Part shown: positions 7,913-16,475 of the stretch, piece after piece
How positions within the stretch are numbered: the stretch's first letter is position 1
How the letters are laid out: each line of letters starts with the position of its first letter
Assembly: GCF_018982965.1 (NCBI RefSeq)
Contig: NZ_JACBYP010000003.1
Coordinates: forward strand, 62,001-126,000
DNA: 64,000 bases
Direction: 5' to 3'
Source of the DNA: Streptomyces mayonensis
GTDB taxonomy: Bacteria > Actinomycetota > Actinomycetes > Streptomycetales > Streptomycetaceae
Position numbers and translations under genes: made by a program
Notes under the pieces: model-generated
What the model saw: only the letters and a program-made list of their open reading frames with translations
The model's database searches: none
Told to the model about the DNA's origin: nothing

Positions 7913-8084
7913 CGGGCGGGCGTGGTGGCGGGGTGCGGTGTGTCCGGGGCCGGGCTGGTCTGGTGGCGGGGTGCGTCCGGGGCCGGGCTGCGTCCGGTGG
8001 TGGGATGTGTCTGGCGGCCAGGTGCGGCCAGGTGCGGCCAGGTGCGTCGGGCGTTCCCGGCGGGCGTGGTGGCGGGGCGGTGCG
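7913..8084. repeat. GC-rich degenerate direct repeats between convergent genes
   Basis: The space between the convergent IclR and WYL genes is made of G-rich direct repeats: GGTGGCGGGGTGCG-type blocks near 7926 and 7964, and TGCGGCCAGG three times around 8020-8043. No gene and no clear hairpin terminator were seen here. Confidence 0.7.
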
Positions 8085-9056
8085 TCAGGTGTCGTCCGTC
8101 GCCCGCGCGAGCCGTGCCGCCAGGTCCCGTACGCGGTCCGCCAGTACCGCCGGCTGCCGGACCCGGAACTCCAGGCCGGTCGTCGCCAGCCGCACCGCCA
8201 CCGCCTCCGGGGCGTCGGACACGGTCGCCCGCAGGACGCACGACGTGCCGTCGCCCGTGGCCTCGGGCGCCCCGAACCAGTGGGGCAGCCGTGCCGCGGC
8301 CACCTCGGCCGACGCCTGGAAGAGGATCTCGATCGGGTACGAGTCGCCGAGCCGCTGGACCGAGCGCCGCAGATACTCCGCGGCGTCCCCGTTCGGCAGC
8401 TCGCGCGGCGTGAAGCGCGCGCCCGTGGCGAAGGGCTCGGTGATCCGGTCGACCCGGAAGGTCCGCCAGTCCTCCCGCTCCAGGTCGTAGGCGACCAGGT
8501 ACCAGCGCGCGCCCGCCGACACCAGCCGGTGCGGCTCCGTGAGGCGGCGCGACTGGGTGCCGTCCGCCGCGCGGTAGGCGAACCTCAGCCGCTCGTGCCC
8601 GGCCACCGTCGAGGCCATGACGGTCAGCGTCTCCGGGGCGATGCCCGGGCCGTCGCCACCGGTCAGCGGGGTGGTCGCCGCCTGGAACGTCGTGACGCGG
8701 TGCCGCAGACGTGAGGGCAGCACCTGCTCCAGCTTGGCCAGCGCCCGGACCGAGGCCTCGTCCAGCCCCGCGACCGCGTGCCCGGCACCGGCCCGCAGCC
8801 CGACGGCGATGGCCACCGCCTCCTCGTCGTCCAGGACGAGCGGCGGCATCGCCTTCCCGGCGACCAGCCGGTAGCCGCCGTCCGAACCCATGGTCGCCTG
8901 CACGGGGTAGCCCAGTTCGCGCAGGCGGTCGATGTCCCGCCGGATCGTCCGCCGCGAGACCCCGAGCCGCTCGGCCAGCTCGCCGCCCGGCCATTCACGG
9001 GGCGTCTGGAGAAGCGAGAGGAGCGTCAGCAGCCGGGCCGGGGTGTCCGTCGTCAT
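8085..9056 (-). CDS. WYL-domain, HTH-type transcriptional regulator
   Basis: A 323-aa regulator of the YafY/PafC type. The N-terminal winged helix contains ELAERLGVSRRTIRRDIDRLRELGYPV. The WYL ligand-binding domain follows (LRFAYRAADG, RWYLVAYDLEREDWRTFRVDRI), then a WCX-like C-terminal segment to the end. Members sense nucleic acid or small ligands and often control stress genes. It stands alone, convergent with IclR and divergent from fruR, so its target is not obvious. ATG 9056 is chosen because the helix-turn-helix starts soon after; no strong ribosome-binding site precedes it. Confidence 0.88.
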   Translation of the reverse strand: MTTDTPARLLTLLSLLQTPREWPGGELAERLGVSRRTIRRDIDRLRELGYPVQATMGSDGGYRLVAGKAMPPLVLDDEEAVAIAVGLRAGAGHAVAGLDEASVRALAKLEQVLPSRLRHRVTTFQAATTPLTGGDGPGIAPETLTVMASTVAGHERLRFAYRAADGTQSRRLTEPHRLVSAGARWYLVAYDLEREDWRTFRVDRITEPFATGARFTPRELPNGDAAEYLRRSVQRLGDSYPIEILFQASAEVAAARLPHWFGAPEATGDGTSCVLRATVSDAPEAVAVRLATTGLEFRVRQPAVLADRVRDLAARLARATDDT

Positions 9057-9288
9057 GGACCCGAGGATGCCGCACGTCCAGGTCTTGAACTGTCCTGGAG
9101 GATCGGTCCTGGAGCGTCTGCTCCGGAGCGTCTGGCGCTGTTCCCTGCCTGCCGTGGAGTTCGCTCGCAATGCCCGTTCATGCCCACTTGGGTCCGAATG
9201 TGTCTGCTCTCGTGTTTACATTCCGGAAAACCGGGCGTAGCCTCCGGGAGAAACCACAGGTTCGGGCACGGTTCGGAGGTGAACGGTC

Positions 9289-10050
9289 ATGTACGCACCG
9301 GAGCGGCAGCAGGAGATCCTCCGGCTCGCCCGGGACAGCGGCCGGGTGGACGTGGTGTCGCTGGCCGAGGAGTTCCAGGTGACGGCGGAGACCATCCGCC
9401 GCGACCTCAAGGCGCTGGACCGAGCCGGGCTGCTCCGCCGGGTGCACGGCGGCGCCATCCCGGCCGGGCGGCTCGACTTCGAGCCGGACCTCGCCGAGCG
9501 CGAGTCCACCGCCGCCGACGAGAAGGACCGCATCGCCAAGGCGGCCCTCGCCGTGCTGCCGGCCGAGGGCACGCTGATCCTCGACGCCGGTTCGACGGTC
9601 GCCCGCATGGCCGCGGCCATCCCGCCGGAGGCCGCACTGACCGTCGTCACCCACAGCCTGCCCATCGCGGCCCGCCTCGCCGACCACCCCGGCATCCAGC
9701 TCCACCTCGTCGGCGGGCGGGTCCGGCACCGTACGCGCGCCGCCGTGGACGCCTGGGCGCTGCGCGCGTACGGCGAGATCCGCGCCGACGTGACCGTCGT
9801 GGCGGCCAACGGCTTCTCCGTCGAGTACGGCCTGACCACCCCCGACCTCGCCGAGGCCGCCGTCAAGCGGGCCGCCGTGGCCGCCGCCCGCCGGGTGGTG
9901 CTGGTGGCCGACTCCTCCAAGTACGGACAGGAGCACTTCGCCCGCTTCGGCGCCCTCGGCGAGGTGGACCTGCTGGTCACCGACAGCGGGCTGAGCCCCG
10001 AAGACACCAACGCCATCGAGCGCGCCGGCACGGAAGTAGTACGCGCATGA
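9289..10050 (+). CDS. fruR: DeoR/GlpR-type repressor of the fructose operon (FruR)
   Basis: A 253-aa DeoR-family regulator: helix-turn-helix near residues 5-57 (VDVVSLAEEFQVTAETIRRDLKALDRAGLLRRVHGG) and a sugar-phosphate sensor domain with DAGSTVARMA and ANGFSVEYGLTTPD. The ATG at 9289 has a GGAGGTGA ribosome-binding site. It overlaps the 1-phosphofructokinase gene by ATGA and heads fruR-fruK-fruA, so the effector is probably fructose 1-phosphate, as in the S. coelicolor system. No clear operator could be read in the 232-bp upstream region. Confidence 0.88.
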   Translation: MYAPERQQEILRLARDSGRVDVVSLAEEFQVTAETIRRDLKALDRAGLLRRVHGGAIPAGRLDFEPDLAERESTAADEKDRIAKAALAVLPAEGTLILDAGSTVARMAAAIPPEAALTVVTHSLPIAARLADHPGIQLHLVGGRVRHRTRAAVDAWALRAYGEIRADVTVVAANGFSVEYGLTTPDLAEAAVKRAAVAAARRVVLVADSSKYGQEHFARFGALGEVDLLVTDSGLSPEDTNAIERAGTEVVRA

Positions 10051-10994
10051 TCCTCACCGTCACCCCCAACCCGTCGCTGGACCGCACCTACGAGCTTCCC
10101 CGGCTGGACCGCGGCGAGGTCGTCCGCGCCACGGGCGAGCGGGTGGACCCGGGCGGCAAGGGCGTGAACGTCTCGCGTGCCGTGACGGCGGCCGGCCGGC
10201 GCACCGTCGCCGTGCTGCCGCTCGGCGGCGCGCCGGGCGCCCTGGTGGCCGACCTCCTCGACGCGCAGGGCATCGAGGTCGCGCCGGTGGCGATCGCCGG
10301 GGCCACCCGTTCCAACATCGCGCTCGCCGAGGCCGACGGCGTCCTGACGAAGATCAACGCGCCGGGCCCCGAACTGACGGCGGCCGAGCGGGAGTCGCTC
10401 CTGGACACCGTGCGGCGCACGTCGCACGACGCGGACTGGATCGCCTGCTGCGGCAGCCTGCCCCGCTCGCTCGCCCCGTCCTGGTACGCCGACCTGGTCG
10501 CCCGCGCGCACGCCGCCGGGGTCCGCATCGCCCTGGACACCTCCGGACCCGCCCTGCTCCGGGCGCTGCGTGAGCGGCCGGACGTGGTCAAGCCCAACGC
10601 CGAGGAGCTGTCCGAGGCCGTCGGACGTCCGCTGGGCACGGTCGGCGACGCCGTCAAGGCCGCCGAGGAGCTGCGGGAGCTGGGTGCCAGGGCCGTGCTC
10701 GCCAGCCTCGGCGCCGACGGCCAGCTGCTCGTGGACGACGCGGGCACCTGGTACGGCAGCGCCCGCGTGGACGCCGTACGCAGCAACGTCGGCGCCGGGG
10801 ACTCCTCCCTCGCCGGTTTCCTCGTCGCCGGGGGAGCGGGCCCCGCCGCCCTCGCCTCCGCCGTCGCGCACGGCGCCGCGGCCGTCCGGCTGCCCGGCAG
10901 TGTGATGCCGACGCCGGAGGACCTGGATCCGGCGGCGGTGACCGTGACCGCCGAGGTTCCCCTGGACCGTGCGCTCCGGGAGCCCACCTCGTGA
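10047..10994 (+). CDS. fruK: 1-phosphofructokinase
   Basis: A 315-aa PfkB-family sugar kinase that phosphorylates fructose 1-phosphate to fructose 1,6-bisphosphate with ATP. The opening MILTVTPNPSLDRTYEL and GGKGVNVSRA are typical of FruK/LacC/PfkB enzymes, and the second PfkB signature with the catalytic aspartate is NVGAGDSSLAGFL. It starts at ATG 10047, overlapping the fruR stop, and ends 124 bp before fruA, a gap containing a pyrimidine-rich tract. Position between the repressor and the fructose PTS permease makes the assignment firm. Confidence 0.94.
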   Translation: MILTVTPNPSLDRTYELPRLDRGEVVRATGERVDPGGKGVNVSRAVTAAGRRTVAVLPLGGAPGALVADLLDAQGIEVAPVAIAGATRSNIALAEADGVLTKINAPGPELTAAERESLLDTVRRTSHDADWIACCGSLPRSLAPSWYADLVARAHAAGVRIALDTSGPALLRALRERPDVVKPNAEELSEAVGRPLGTVGDAVKAAEELRELGARAVLASLGADGQLLVDDAGTWYGSARVDAVRSNVGAGDSSLAGFLVAGGAGPAALASAVAHGAAAVRLPGSVMPTPEDLDPAAVTVTAEVPLDRALREPTS

Positions 10995-11007
10995 ACTCCC
11001 CTGCCAC

Positions 11008-11069
11008 CCTTCCCCCTTACCTCCTCTCCCTCCTCTCCCTCCTCTCCCCTCTCTCCCTCCTCCCCGTTC
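11008..11069 (+). repeat. Pyrimidine tract between fruK and fruA
   Basis: About 60 nt of almost pure C and T with repeated CTCCCTCCT units separates fruK from fruA. It could hinder polymerase or form triplex-like structure, and may tune fruA expression relative to fruK. Only the composition is observed. Confidence 0.8.
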
Positions 11070-11118
11070 CAGCCCCTCAGCCCGGGTTGCGGGCGATACG
11101 CGAGCTAAGGAGCCCGCG

Positions 11119-13260
11119 ATGAGCGACATGATCAGCGCCGATCTGGTCGACCTCGACCTGTCCGCCGAGACCAAGGAAGCGGCGGCGCGTGCCCTCGCGG
11201 AGCGGATGGCGGCCCGCGGCCGGGTGACCGACCTGGAGGGCTTCCTCGCCGACGTGGCGGCCCGGGAGGCGCAGATGCCGACCGGCCTCGACGGCGGCAT
11301 CGGCATCCCGCACTGCCGCAGCGAGTACGTTACGGAACCGACGCTCGCCTTCGGGCGCAGTGCGGCCGGCATCGACTTCGGGGCGGCGGACGGGCCCGCC
11401 GACCTGGTCTTCCTGATCGCCGCGCCGGCGGGGGCCGACGACGCCCACCTGACGATCCTGTCCGCGCTGGCCCGGCAGCTGATGAACGCCGAGTTCACCG
11501 CGGCGCTGCGCTCGGTGGGCGACGCGGCGGACGCGGCGAGGCTGATCCGCGGGGAGGAACCGGCACCGGCGGAACCGGGCGGGCAGCCGGCCGAGGAACC
11601 GGACGGGGAGCCGGCCGAGGAACCGGACGGGGAGCCGGCCGAGGAACCGGACGGGGAGCCGGTCGGCGAGGCCCGCGAGGGCGCCGGAGCAGGGACGGGC
11701 GACGTGTCCGGCGAGGGTTCCGGCGAGCCCGGGCGCCCGTTCCGGATCGTCGCCGTCACCTCCTGCCCCACCGGTATCGCGCACACCTACATGGCGGCCG
11801 AGGCGCTGGAGAACGCGGGGCGCGAGGCGGGCGTCGAAGTCGTCGTCGAGACCCAGGGCTCGGCCGGTTTCACCCGGCTCGACCCGGCGGTGATCGCGGC
11901 GGCGGACGGCGTGATCCTCGCCCATGACGTCGCCGTGCGCGAGAAGGACCGCTTCGCCGGGAAGCCGACCGTCGACACCGGCGTCAAGGCGGCCGTCAAC
12001 CGGCCCGGTGAGCTGATCGGCGAGGTCCGTTCGAAGGCCGCCCGCGGCGAGGTCACGGCCGCCGCCGACGACGACGGCCCGGCCGGTGCCGACGGCACCA
12101 CACCGGTCGGACGCGGGGGCGAGTCCGGCGAGGGGTACGGCACCAGGCTCCGCAAGTGGCTGATGTCCGGCGTCAGTTACATGGTGCCGTTCGTCGCCGC
12201 GGGCGGCCTGCTGATCGCCCTCGGGTTCGCGATCGGCGGCTACGAGATCAACAAGGCCCCGTCGGTGGTGGACCACTTCGTGTGGGGCCAGGCGGACAGC
12301 TGGGCCGCCCTGCTGTACCAGATCGGCGGCGTGTCCTTCGCCTTCCTCGTGCCCGTGCTCGCCGGCTACATCGCCTACGGCATGGCGGACCGGCCCGGCC
12401 TGGTCCCCGGCTTCGTCGGCGGTTCCATCGCGCTGACCATCGACGCCGGCTTCCTGGGCGGGCTGGCGGCCGGTCTGATCTCCGGCGGCGTGGTGCTGGC
12501 GATCCAGCGGGTCCGCATCCCGGCGGCACTGCGCGGCATCATGCCGGTGGTGGTGATACCGCTGATCTCCGCGGCGGTCGTCGGGTTCCTGATGTTCGTG
12601 GTGATCGGCAAGCCCATCGCGTCCGCGCAGGAGGCGATGACCGACTGGCTGAACGGTCTGTCCGGCGCCAACGCGGTCCTGCTCGGCGCGCTGCTCGGCC
12701 TGATGATGTGCTTCGACCTCGGCGGCCCGGTGAACAAGGTCGCCTACACCTTCGCCACCGCGGGCATCGCGGTGTCGGACCCGAGCGACTCCGCGATGAA
12801 GATCATGGCGGCGGTGATGGCGGCCGGCATGGTCCCGCCGCTCTCGATGGCCCTGGCCACCACGGTGCGCGGCCGGCTCTTCAACGCCACCGAGCGCGAG
12901 AACGGCAAGGCCGCCTGGGTCCTGGGCGCCTCCTTCATCTCCGAGGGCGCGATCCCGTTCGCCGCGGCCGACCCGCTGCGCGTCATCCCGTCCTCGATGG
13001 TGGGCGGCGCGCTCACCGGTGCCCTGTCGATGGCCTTCGGTGCCACGCTGCGCGCTCCGCACGGCGGCGTCTTCGTGGTCCCGCTGATCGGGAACCCGCT
13101 GCTCTACCTGGTCGCCATCGCGGCCGGCGTGTGCGTCACGACGGCGCTGGTGATCGTCCTCAAGGGCCTGCGCAGGCCGGTGCCGGGGGCGGCGGCCCAG
13201 GGACCGGACGGCGCGGACCCGTCGGCACCGGCGGGCTCGAAGCAGCCGGTGGCGGCGTAG
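11119..13260 (+). CDS. fruA: PTS fructose transporter, fused IIA-IIB-IIC
   Basis: A 713-aa three-domain PTS permease that imports fructose as fructose 1-phosphate. EIIA spans about 1-140 with phospho-accepting His65 in GIGIPHCRS; EIIB starts near 207 with active Cys216 in VAVTSCPTGIAHTYMAAEAL; EIIC is membrane-embedded from about 330 (VSYMVPFVAAGGLLIALGFAIG) to 690, including the FDLGGPVNKVAY motif. The EIIA-EIIB linker holds three EEPDGEPA-type repeats. ATG 11119 has AAGGAG seven nt upstream; codons further upstream lie in the pyrimidine tract. A GC-rich hairpin follows the stop. Confidence 0.95.
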   Translation: MSDMISADLVDLDLSAETKEAAARALAERMAARGRVTDLEGFLADVAAREAQMPTGLDGGIGIPHCRSEYVTEPTLAFGRSAAGIDFGAADGPADLVFLIAAPAGADDAHLTILSALARQLMNAEFTAALRSVGDAADAARLIRGEEPAPAEPGGQPAEEPDGEPAEEPDGEPAEEPDGEPVGEAREGAGAGTGDVSGEGSGEPGRPFRIVAVTSCPTGIAHTYMAAEALENAGREAGVEVVVETQGSAGFTRLDPAVIAAADGVILAHDVAVREKDRFAGKPTVDTGVKAAVNRPGELIGEVRSKAARGEVTAAADDDGPAGADGTTPVGRGGESGEGYGTRLRKWLMSGVSYMVPFVAAGGLLIALGFAIGGYEINKAPSVVDHFVWGQADSWAALLYQIGGVSFAFLVPVLAGYIAYGMADRPGLVPGFVGGSIALTIDAGFLGGLAAGLISGGVVLAIQRVRIPAALRGIMPVVVIPLISAAVVGFLMFVVIGKPIASAQEAMTDWLNGLSGANAVLLGALLGLMMCFDLGGPVNKVAYTFATAGIAVSDPSDSAMKIMAAVMAAGMVPPLSMALATTVRGRLFNATERENGKAAWVLGASFISEGAIPFAAADPLRVIPSSMVGGALTGALSMAFGATLRAPHGGVFVVPLIGNPLLYLVAIAAGVCVTTALVIVLKGLRRPVPGAAAQGPDGADPSAPAGSKQPVAA

Positions 13261-13274
13261 GGGAAGGCACGGCG

Positions 13275-13319
13275 AGCGCGGGCGCCCTCCCGGGTCACCG
13301 GGGGGACGGCGCCCCGCTC
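13275..13319 (+). terminator. Hairpin after fruA
   Basis: GCGGGCGCC (13278-13286) pairs with GGCGCCCCGC (13308-13317), extended by GAGC/GCTC at the base. The hairpin lies just after the fruA stop without a T-run, as is common in Streptomyces, and sits between convergent genes. Confidence 0.6.
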
Positions 13320-13506
13320 GCGCGTCAGCCTGCCCGGGGCTCGCGGCGGCGACGTCGCGTCGTCGCAGACAGGTACGGCGACCCGGCGACCCGGATACCG
13401 GGGGCCGCAGCCTTGTCAGCGACTGCCCGGCCGGTCCTGCGATGCGGCTCCCGGCGAGCCCCTGTGCGGGAACACGGGGAACACACTGAGACCACCTCGT
13501 GCCGGT

Positions 13507-14427
13507 TCACAGCGCGATCACGATCTTGCCGTGGACATGTCGTCCGGCCTGCGTCGTCACGGCGTCGCGAATCCGCTCGACCGGGAAGGTCGCCGCGATC
13601 GGCACCGTGATGTCGCCGGAGCGGACGGCGTCGGCGATCCGTTCCAGAGCGCCCGAAGCCGCGTCGAAGGCGCCGACCTTGCGCACCCCGGGCGGCGGGG
13701 CGGGGCCGTCGGCCACGACGGAGATCCGCTCGGGTGCCACGCCGAGCTCGAGTGCGGTCTCGGCCGTCTCCCTTCCGAACAGGTCGGTCGCCGCGGTGAT
13801 CCCCTCCGGTGCCAGGGCACGCACCCGGTCGGCAAGGCCGGGGCCGTACGCCACGGGTTCGGCGCCGAGCCCCCGCAGGAATCCGAACGTGCCCTCGGAG
13901 GCGGTGCCGAGCACCCGGGCACCCGCACGCACCGCCAACTGCACGGCGAAGATGCCCACACCGCCCGCCGCCCCGCCGACCAGGACGGTGTCACCGGCCC
14001 GGAGCCCCGTCGCGGCGAGCGCGGCGGAGGCCGTCAGGCCGGCTACCGGAAGCGTGGCCGCCACCTCGTCGCCGATGCCCTCCGGGGTGGGAAACAGCGT
14101 CGTCGTGGGTGTCCTGACCAGCACGAAATCGGCGACGGAGCGGCCGATTGCTCCCCCGTACACCCGGTCACCGGTCGCGAACCCCACGGCTTCGGCGCCC
14201 ACTTCGTCCACCACTCCAGCGAAGTCGCTGCCGAACCCGGCCGGAAGGGTGATGCCGAACCGTGCCGCCATGTCGGGCTGCGCGGCGATCTGCCAGTCCA
14301 TCGGATTCAGCCCGGCCGCAGTGATCCGGACGCGCACCTCGTCGGGCGCGGGGTGCGGCTCCGGTATCTCCTGCAGTTCGAGCACTTCGGGACCGCCGAA
14401 TCGGTGATAACGGACAGCTCTGCTCAT
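13507..14427 (-). CDS. NADP-dependent quinone reductase-like oxidoreductase (zinc-independent MDR family)
   Basis: A 306-aa medium-chain dehydrogenase/reductase. It opens with MSRAVRYHRFGGPEVLELQEIPEPHPAPDE-type sequence split here by strand order, keeps the GroES-like fold (GSDFAGVVDEVGAEAVGFATGDRV-type block), and has the nucleotide motif GGAAGGVGIFAVQLA for NADPH. Structural-zinc cysteines are absent, as in quinone oxidoreductases. ATG 14427 has a GGAGAGG ribosome-binding site. It is divergent from the TetR gene at 14511, with two GGGAC-N3-GTCCC-type palindromes between them, so it is probably the TetR target and may reduce an electrophilic quinone or enone that TetR senses. Confidence 0.88.
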   Translation of the reverse strand: MSRAVRYHRFGGPEVLELQEIPEPHPAPDEVRVRITAAGLNPMDWQIAAQPDMAARFGITLPAGFGSDFAGVVDEVGAEAVGFATGDRVYGGAIGRSVADFVLVRTPTTTLFPTPEGIGDEVAATLPVAGLTASAALAATGLRAGDTVLVGGAAGGVGIFAVQLAVRAGARVLGTASEGTFGFLRGLGAEPVAYGPGLADRVRALAPEGITAATDLFGRETAETALELGVAPERISVVADGPAPPPGVRKVGAFDAASGALERIADAVRSGDITVPIAATFPVERIRDAVTTQAGRHVHGKIVIAL

Positions 14428-14451
14428 CGGTGACCTCTCCTGGTCAGTGAT

Positions 14452-14497
14452 GGGACTTGGTCTCATGGACTGTACACCAGTGATGGGACGAAGTCCC
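14452..14497. promoter_or_regulatory. Paired TetR operator-like palindromes
   Basis: GGGACTTGGTCTC (14452-14464) and GGGACGAAGTCCC (14485-14497) are two copies of the palindrome GGGAC-N3-GTCCC, with starts 33 bp apart, between the divergent oxidoreductase and TetR genes. The second ends one base before the TetR -10 element. Binding by that TetR is inferred. Confidence 0.65.
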
Positions 14498-14498
14498 G

Positions 14499-14510
14499 TA
14501 CACTGTTCCC
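14499..14510 (+). promoter_or_regulatory. -10 element for a leaderless TetR message
   Basis: TACACT (14499-14504) is followed by 6 nt and then ATG 14511. No Shine-Dalgarno fits in the gap, so transcription probably starts at or next to the start codon. Confidence 0.6.
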
Positions 14511-15104
14511 ATGGCCCGCTGGCAACCCGACGCACCAGGACGGCTCGCCGCCGCAGCTCTCGACCTCTTCGAGGAGCGCGGCTACGAGAACACGACCGTG
14601 ATCGAGATCGCGGAGCGTGCCGGGCTCACCAAGAGCACGTTCTTCCGGTACTTCCCGGACAAGCGCGAGGTGCTCTTCGGCAGGGGCGCGATGACCGGTG
14701 TGCTCGTCGAAGGGATCACCTCGGCGCCACCGGAGGCGGGACCGCTCGACGCTGTGGCGGGGGGCCTCGACGCGCTCGGCCGGACGTTCTTCACCGACGA
14801 CCGCCGCGCGTTCAGCGGCCGGCGTGAGGCCGTGCTGAACGCCAACACGGAACTGCGCGAGCGTGAGGCCCTGAAAAGGATCGGCCTCACCGCCTCAATG
14901 GTCGAGGCTCTCAACCGCCGCGGCGCCCCGGACCTGACCGCGCGCGTAACCGCGACACTGGGCGCGCTGGCCTGGGAGGTCGCCTACGACCAGTGGATCG
15001 GCACCGACGGCGGCGAGGGCTTCGGCCCGCTGGCACGACAGGCGCTCGCCGAGGTGCGCGCGGTCGCCGTCCACGTCACCAACCTCTCCGAACGACACAC
15101 CTAG
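14511..15104 (+). CDS. TetR family transcriptional regulator
   Basis: A 197-aa repressor-type protein. The N-terminal helix-turn-helix contains ALDLFEERGYENTTVIEIAERAGLTKSTFFRYFPDKREVLF, the standard TetR signature; the remaining ~140 aa are the variable ligand-binding and dimer domain. It is divergent from the quinone-reductase-like gene, and two palindromes lie in the shared promoter. The start at 14511 follows a TACACT -10 by 6 nt. The stop is followed at once by a hairpin and the IS5 transposase remnant. Confidence 0.9.
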   Translation: MARWQPDAPGRLAAAALDLFEERGYENTTVIEIAERAGLTKSTFFRYFPDKREVLFGRGAMTGVLVEGITSAPPEAGPLDAVAGGLDALGRTFFTDDRRAFSGRREAVLNANTELREREALKRIGLTASMVEALNRRGAPDLTARVTATLGALAWEVAYDQWIGTDGGEGFGPLARQALAEVRAVAVHVTNLSERHT

Positions 15105-15134
15105 GGCCGGGGCCCCTTTTTGCGGGCCCCGGCC
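15105..15134 (+). terminator. Hairpin at the TetR/IS remnant junction
   Basis: GGCCGGGGCCC (15105-15115) pairs perfectly with GGGCCCCGGCC (15124-15134); the loop is CTTTTTGC. The right arm belongs to the truncated transposase sequence, so the hairpin seems to have arisen at the deletion junction. It could terminate tetR, but the T-run is in the loop instead of after the stem. Confidence 0.5.
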
Positions 15135-15448
15135 GCGTGCTGGTGAGCCCGCACGATGGTGGAGTCCACCGAGACGGCTCAGGTCCTCGTCCGTGTCGGG
15201 CCTGCGCCACCAGGGTGGCGAAGACCCGCTCCCACGTGCCGTCGACGGCCCAGATCCGCAGTCGGTCGGAGACGCCTCGACAGTTGCCGTACGTCTTCGG
15301 CAGCTGAACCCACTGCGTCCCGGTCCCGAACTTGTGGGCAATCGCGTCAATCACCTCACGATGGTCACGCCGGCGACCACCCCGCTTCTGCGTCCGGCCC
15401 TGGGAGCGACGGCTCAATCCCCGCCCACTGCGCGTCAGTCGACGGCAC
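15124..15448 (-). pseudogene. IS5-family transposase, 5' fragment with frameshifts
   Basis: Reading the minus strand from a GTG at 15448 gives the typical N-terminus of Streptomyces IS5-type transposases, but in pieces: PSTDAQWAGIEPSLPGPDA, then after a frame change GGRRRDHREVIDAIAHKFGTGTQWVQLPKTYGNCRGVSDRLRIWAVDGTWERVF in short blocks, then after two more changes DTDEDLS and VSVDSTIVRAHQHAAGARKK, which holds the first DDE aspartate. The sequence then stops at the TetR 3' end. Three frameshifts and loss of about the last two thirds make it non-functional. The 3' part of a related element is at 60642-60930. Confidence 0.85.
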
Positions 15449-15484
15449 ACCAGGGCCAACGACCGACTGGCCGGACGGAACTGC

Positions 15485-16231
15485 CTAGGGCACCTGGGCC
15501 GCGCGCCGCTCCATCGCCAGGCGGGCCGTGTCCTCGCTGTCGTAGACCTCGCACATGTGCCGTCCGTCGGGCGTGGCCGTGTGCTCGACCTCCCAGAGGG
15601 AGACCTCCGCGCCGTCGTGCAGTAAGAACGCGTGCTCGTACAGCGAGAAGCCGATCCGGGCGCGGCTCGTACGGCCGGGGACGCCGAAGGCCTGGGTGAT
15701 CTGGTGCGCGGACGCCGTCGACAGCAGAGCGGCGAGGTCGGCGCCGGGCCGGTCCGTGTTCTCCGCGCGGCGCAGCAGCCGGCGGGCGTGGTCGGCCGAG
15801 GCGTCCGGGACGTAGGCGTGCCGCGGGGCGGGGACCGGGGACAACCGCACCTGCACCGCCAGCTCGAAGTCCGGCGTCTCCGGCGGAAGCGCCAGCCGTG
15901 CGGTCGCGGTGCGCAGCTCCTCCTCGTCCACGTACACCTCGTGCTGCGGCTCGCTGCCCGGCGCGGGGTTGTGGACGAGCTCCCAGAGGGTGAGCGCCGA
16001 GCCGTCGGCGAGCAGCCAGGTGTGCCGGTACGTCTCGCGGTGCAGCCCCGCGCTGTGGTGCGCGGAGTGCAGGGATCCGTCGTACGCCAGCGCGCAGTCC
16101 AGCAGCCGTATCGTCTCGTCGGGCAGCTCGAACGAGTTCAGGGCCCGACCGAGCAGCCGCATGAGGTGCTCCTCCGGAGACTCGGGCGACTCGGGTGGTT
16201 CGTACGCTGCTGTCTCGTACGGAACGCTCAA
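15485..16231 (-). CDS. Conserved Streptomyces protein, DUF6227-type
   Basis: A 248-aa acidic soluble protein with no signal peptide or membrane helix. It holds two related segments: YRHTWLLADGSALTLWELVHN near residue 70 and IGFSLYEHAFLLHDGAEVSLWEVEHT near 200, suggesting an internal duplication of a small beta domain. The match to the DUF6227 family, known mainly from Streptomyces, is from memory of the family's sequence. The start is TTG 16231 with GGGAGAAA upstream. It stands alone, downstream of an IS remnant; function unknown. Confidence 0.75.
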   Translation of the reverse strand: MSVPYETAAYEPPESPESPEEHLMRLLGRALNSFELPDETIRLLDCALAYDGSLHSAHHSAGLHRETYRHTWLLADGSALTLWELVHNPAPGSEPQHEVYVDEEELRTATARLALPPETPDFELAVQVRLSPVPAPRHAYVPDASADHARRLLRRAENTDRPGADLAALLSTASAHQITQAFGVPGRTSRARIGFSLYEHAFLLHDGAEVSLWEVEHTATPDGRHMCEVYDSEDTARLAMERRAAQVP

Positions 16232-16475
16232 GGTTTCTCCCGGCGTTGCTGCATGTCACCTTGTGGGTGCATACCGTAGCCCCTCGGTCGGACATCGTGT
16301 CCGGGAACCGAGAAAACGTACGCACGAAATACGCGAGAGCCACGCGAAAAGTTCCCGTACGAGCCGACGGACCGTCAAAATCCGCTGCTCAAGGGCTCGT
16401 CGGGCCGCGCTTCGTCTCCCTGTGCTCCTGCCCGCCGTTCCGGCTCCGCACACCTTTCCGTACCCCGCGCCCTGC

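Noticed and set aside
8084..9056. WYL regulator as a phage-defence controller
   Set aside because: No defence genes are near; WYL domains are common in ordinary regulators.
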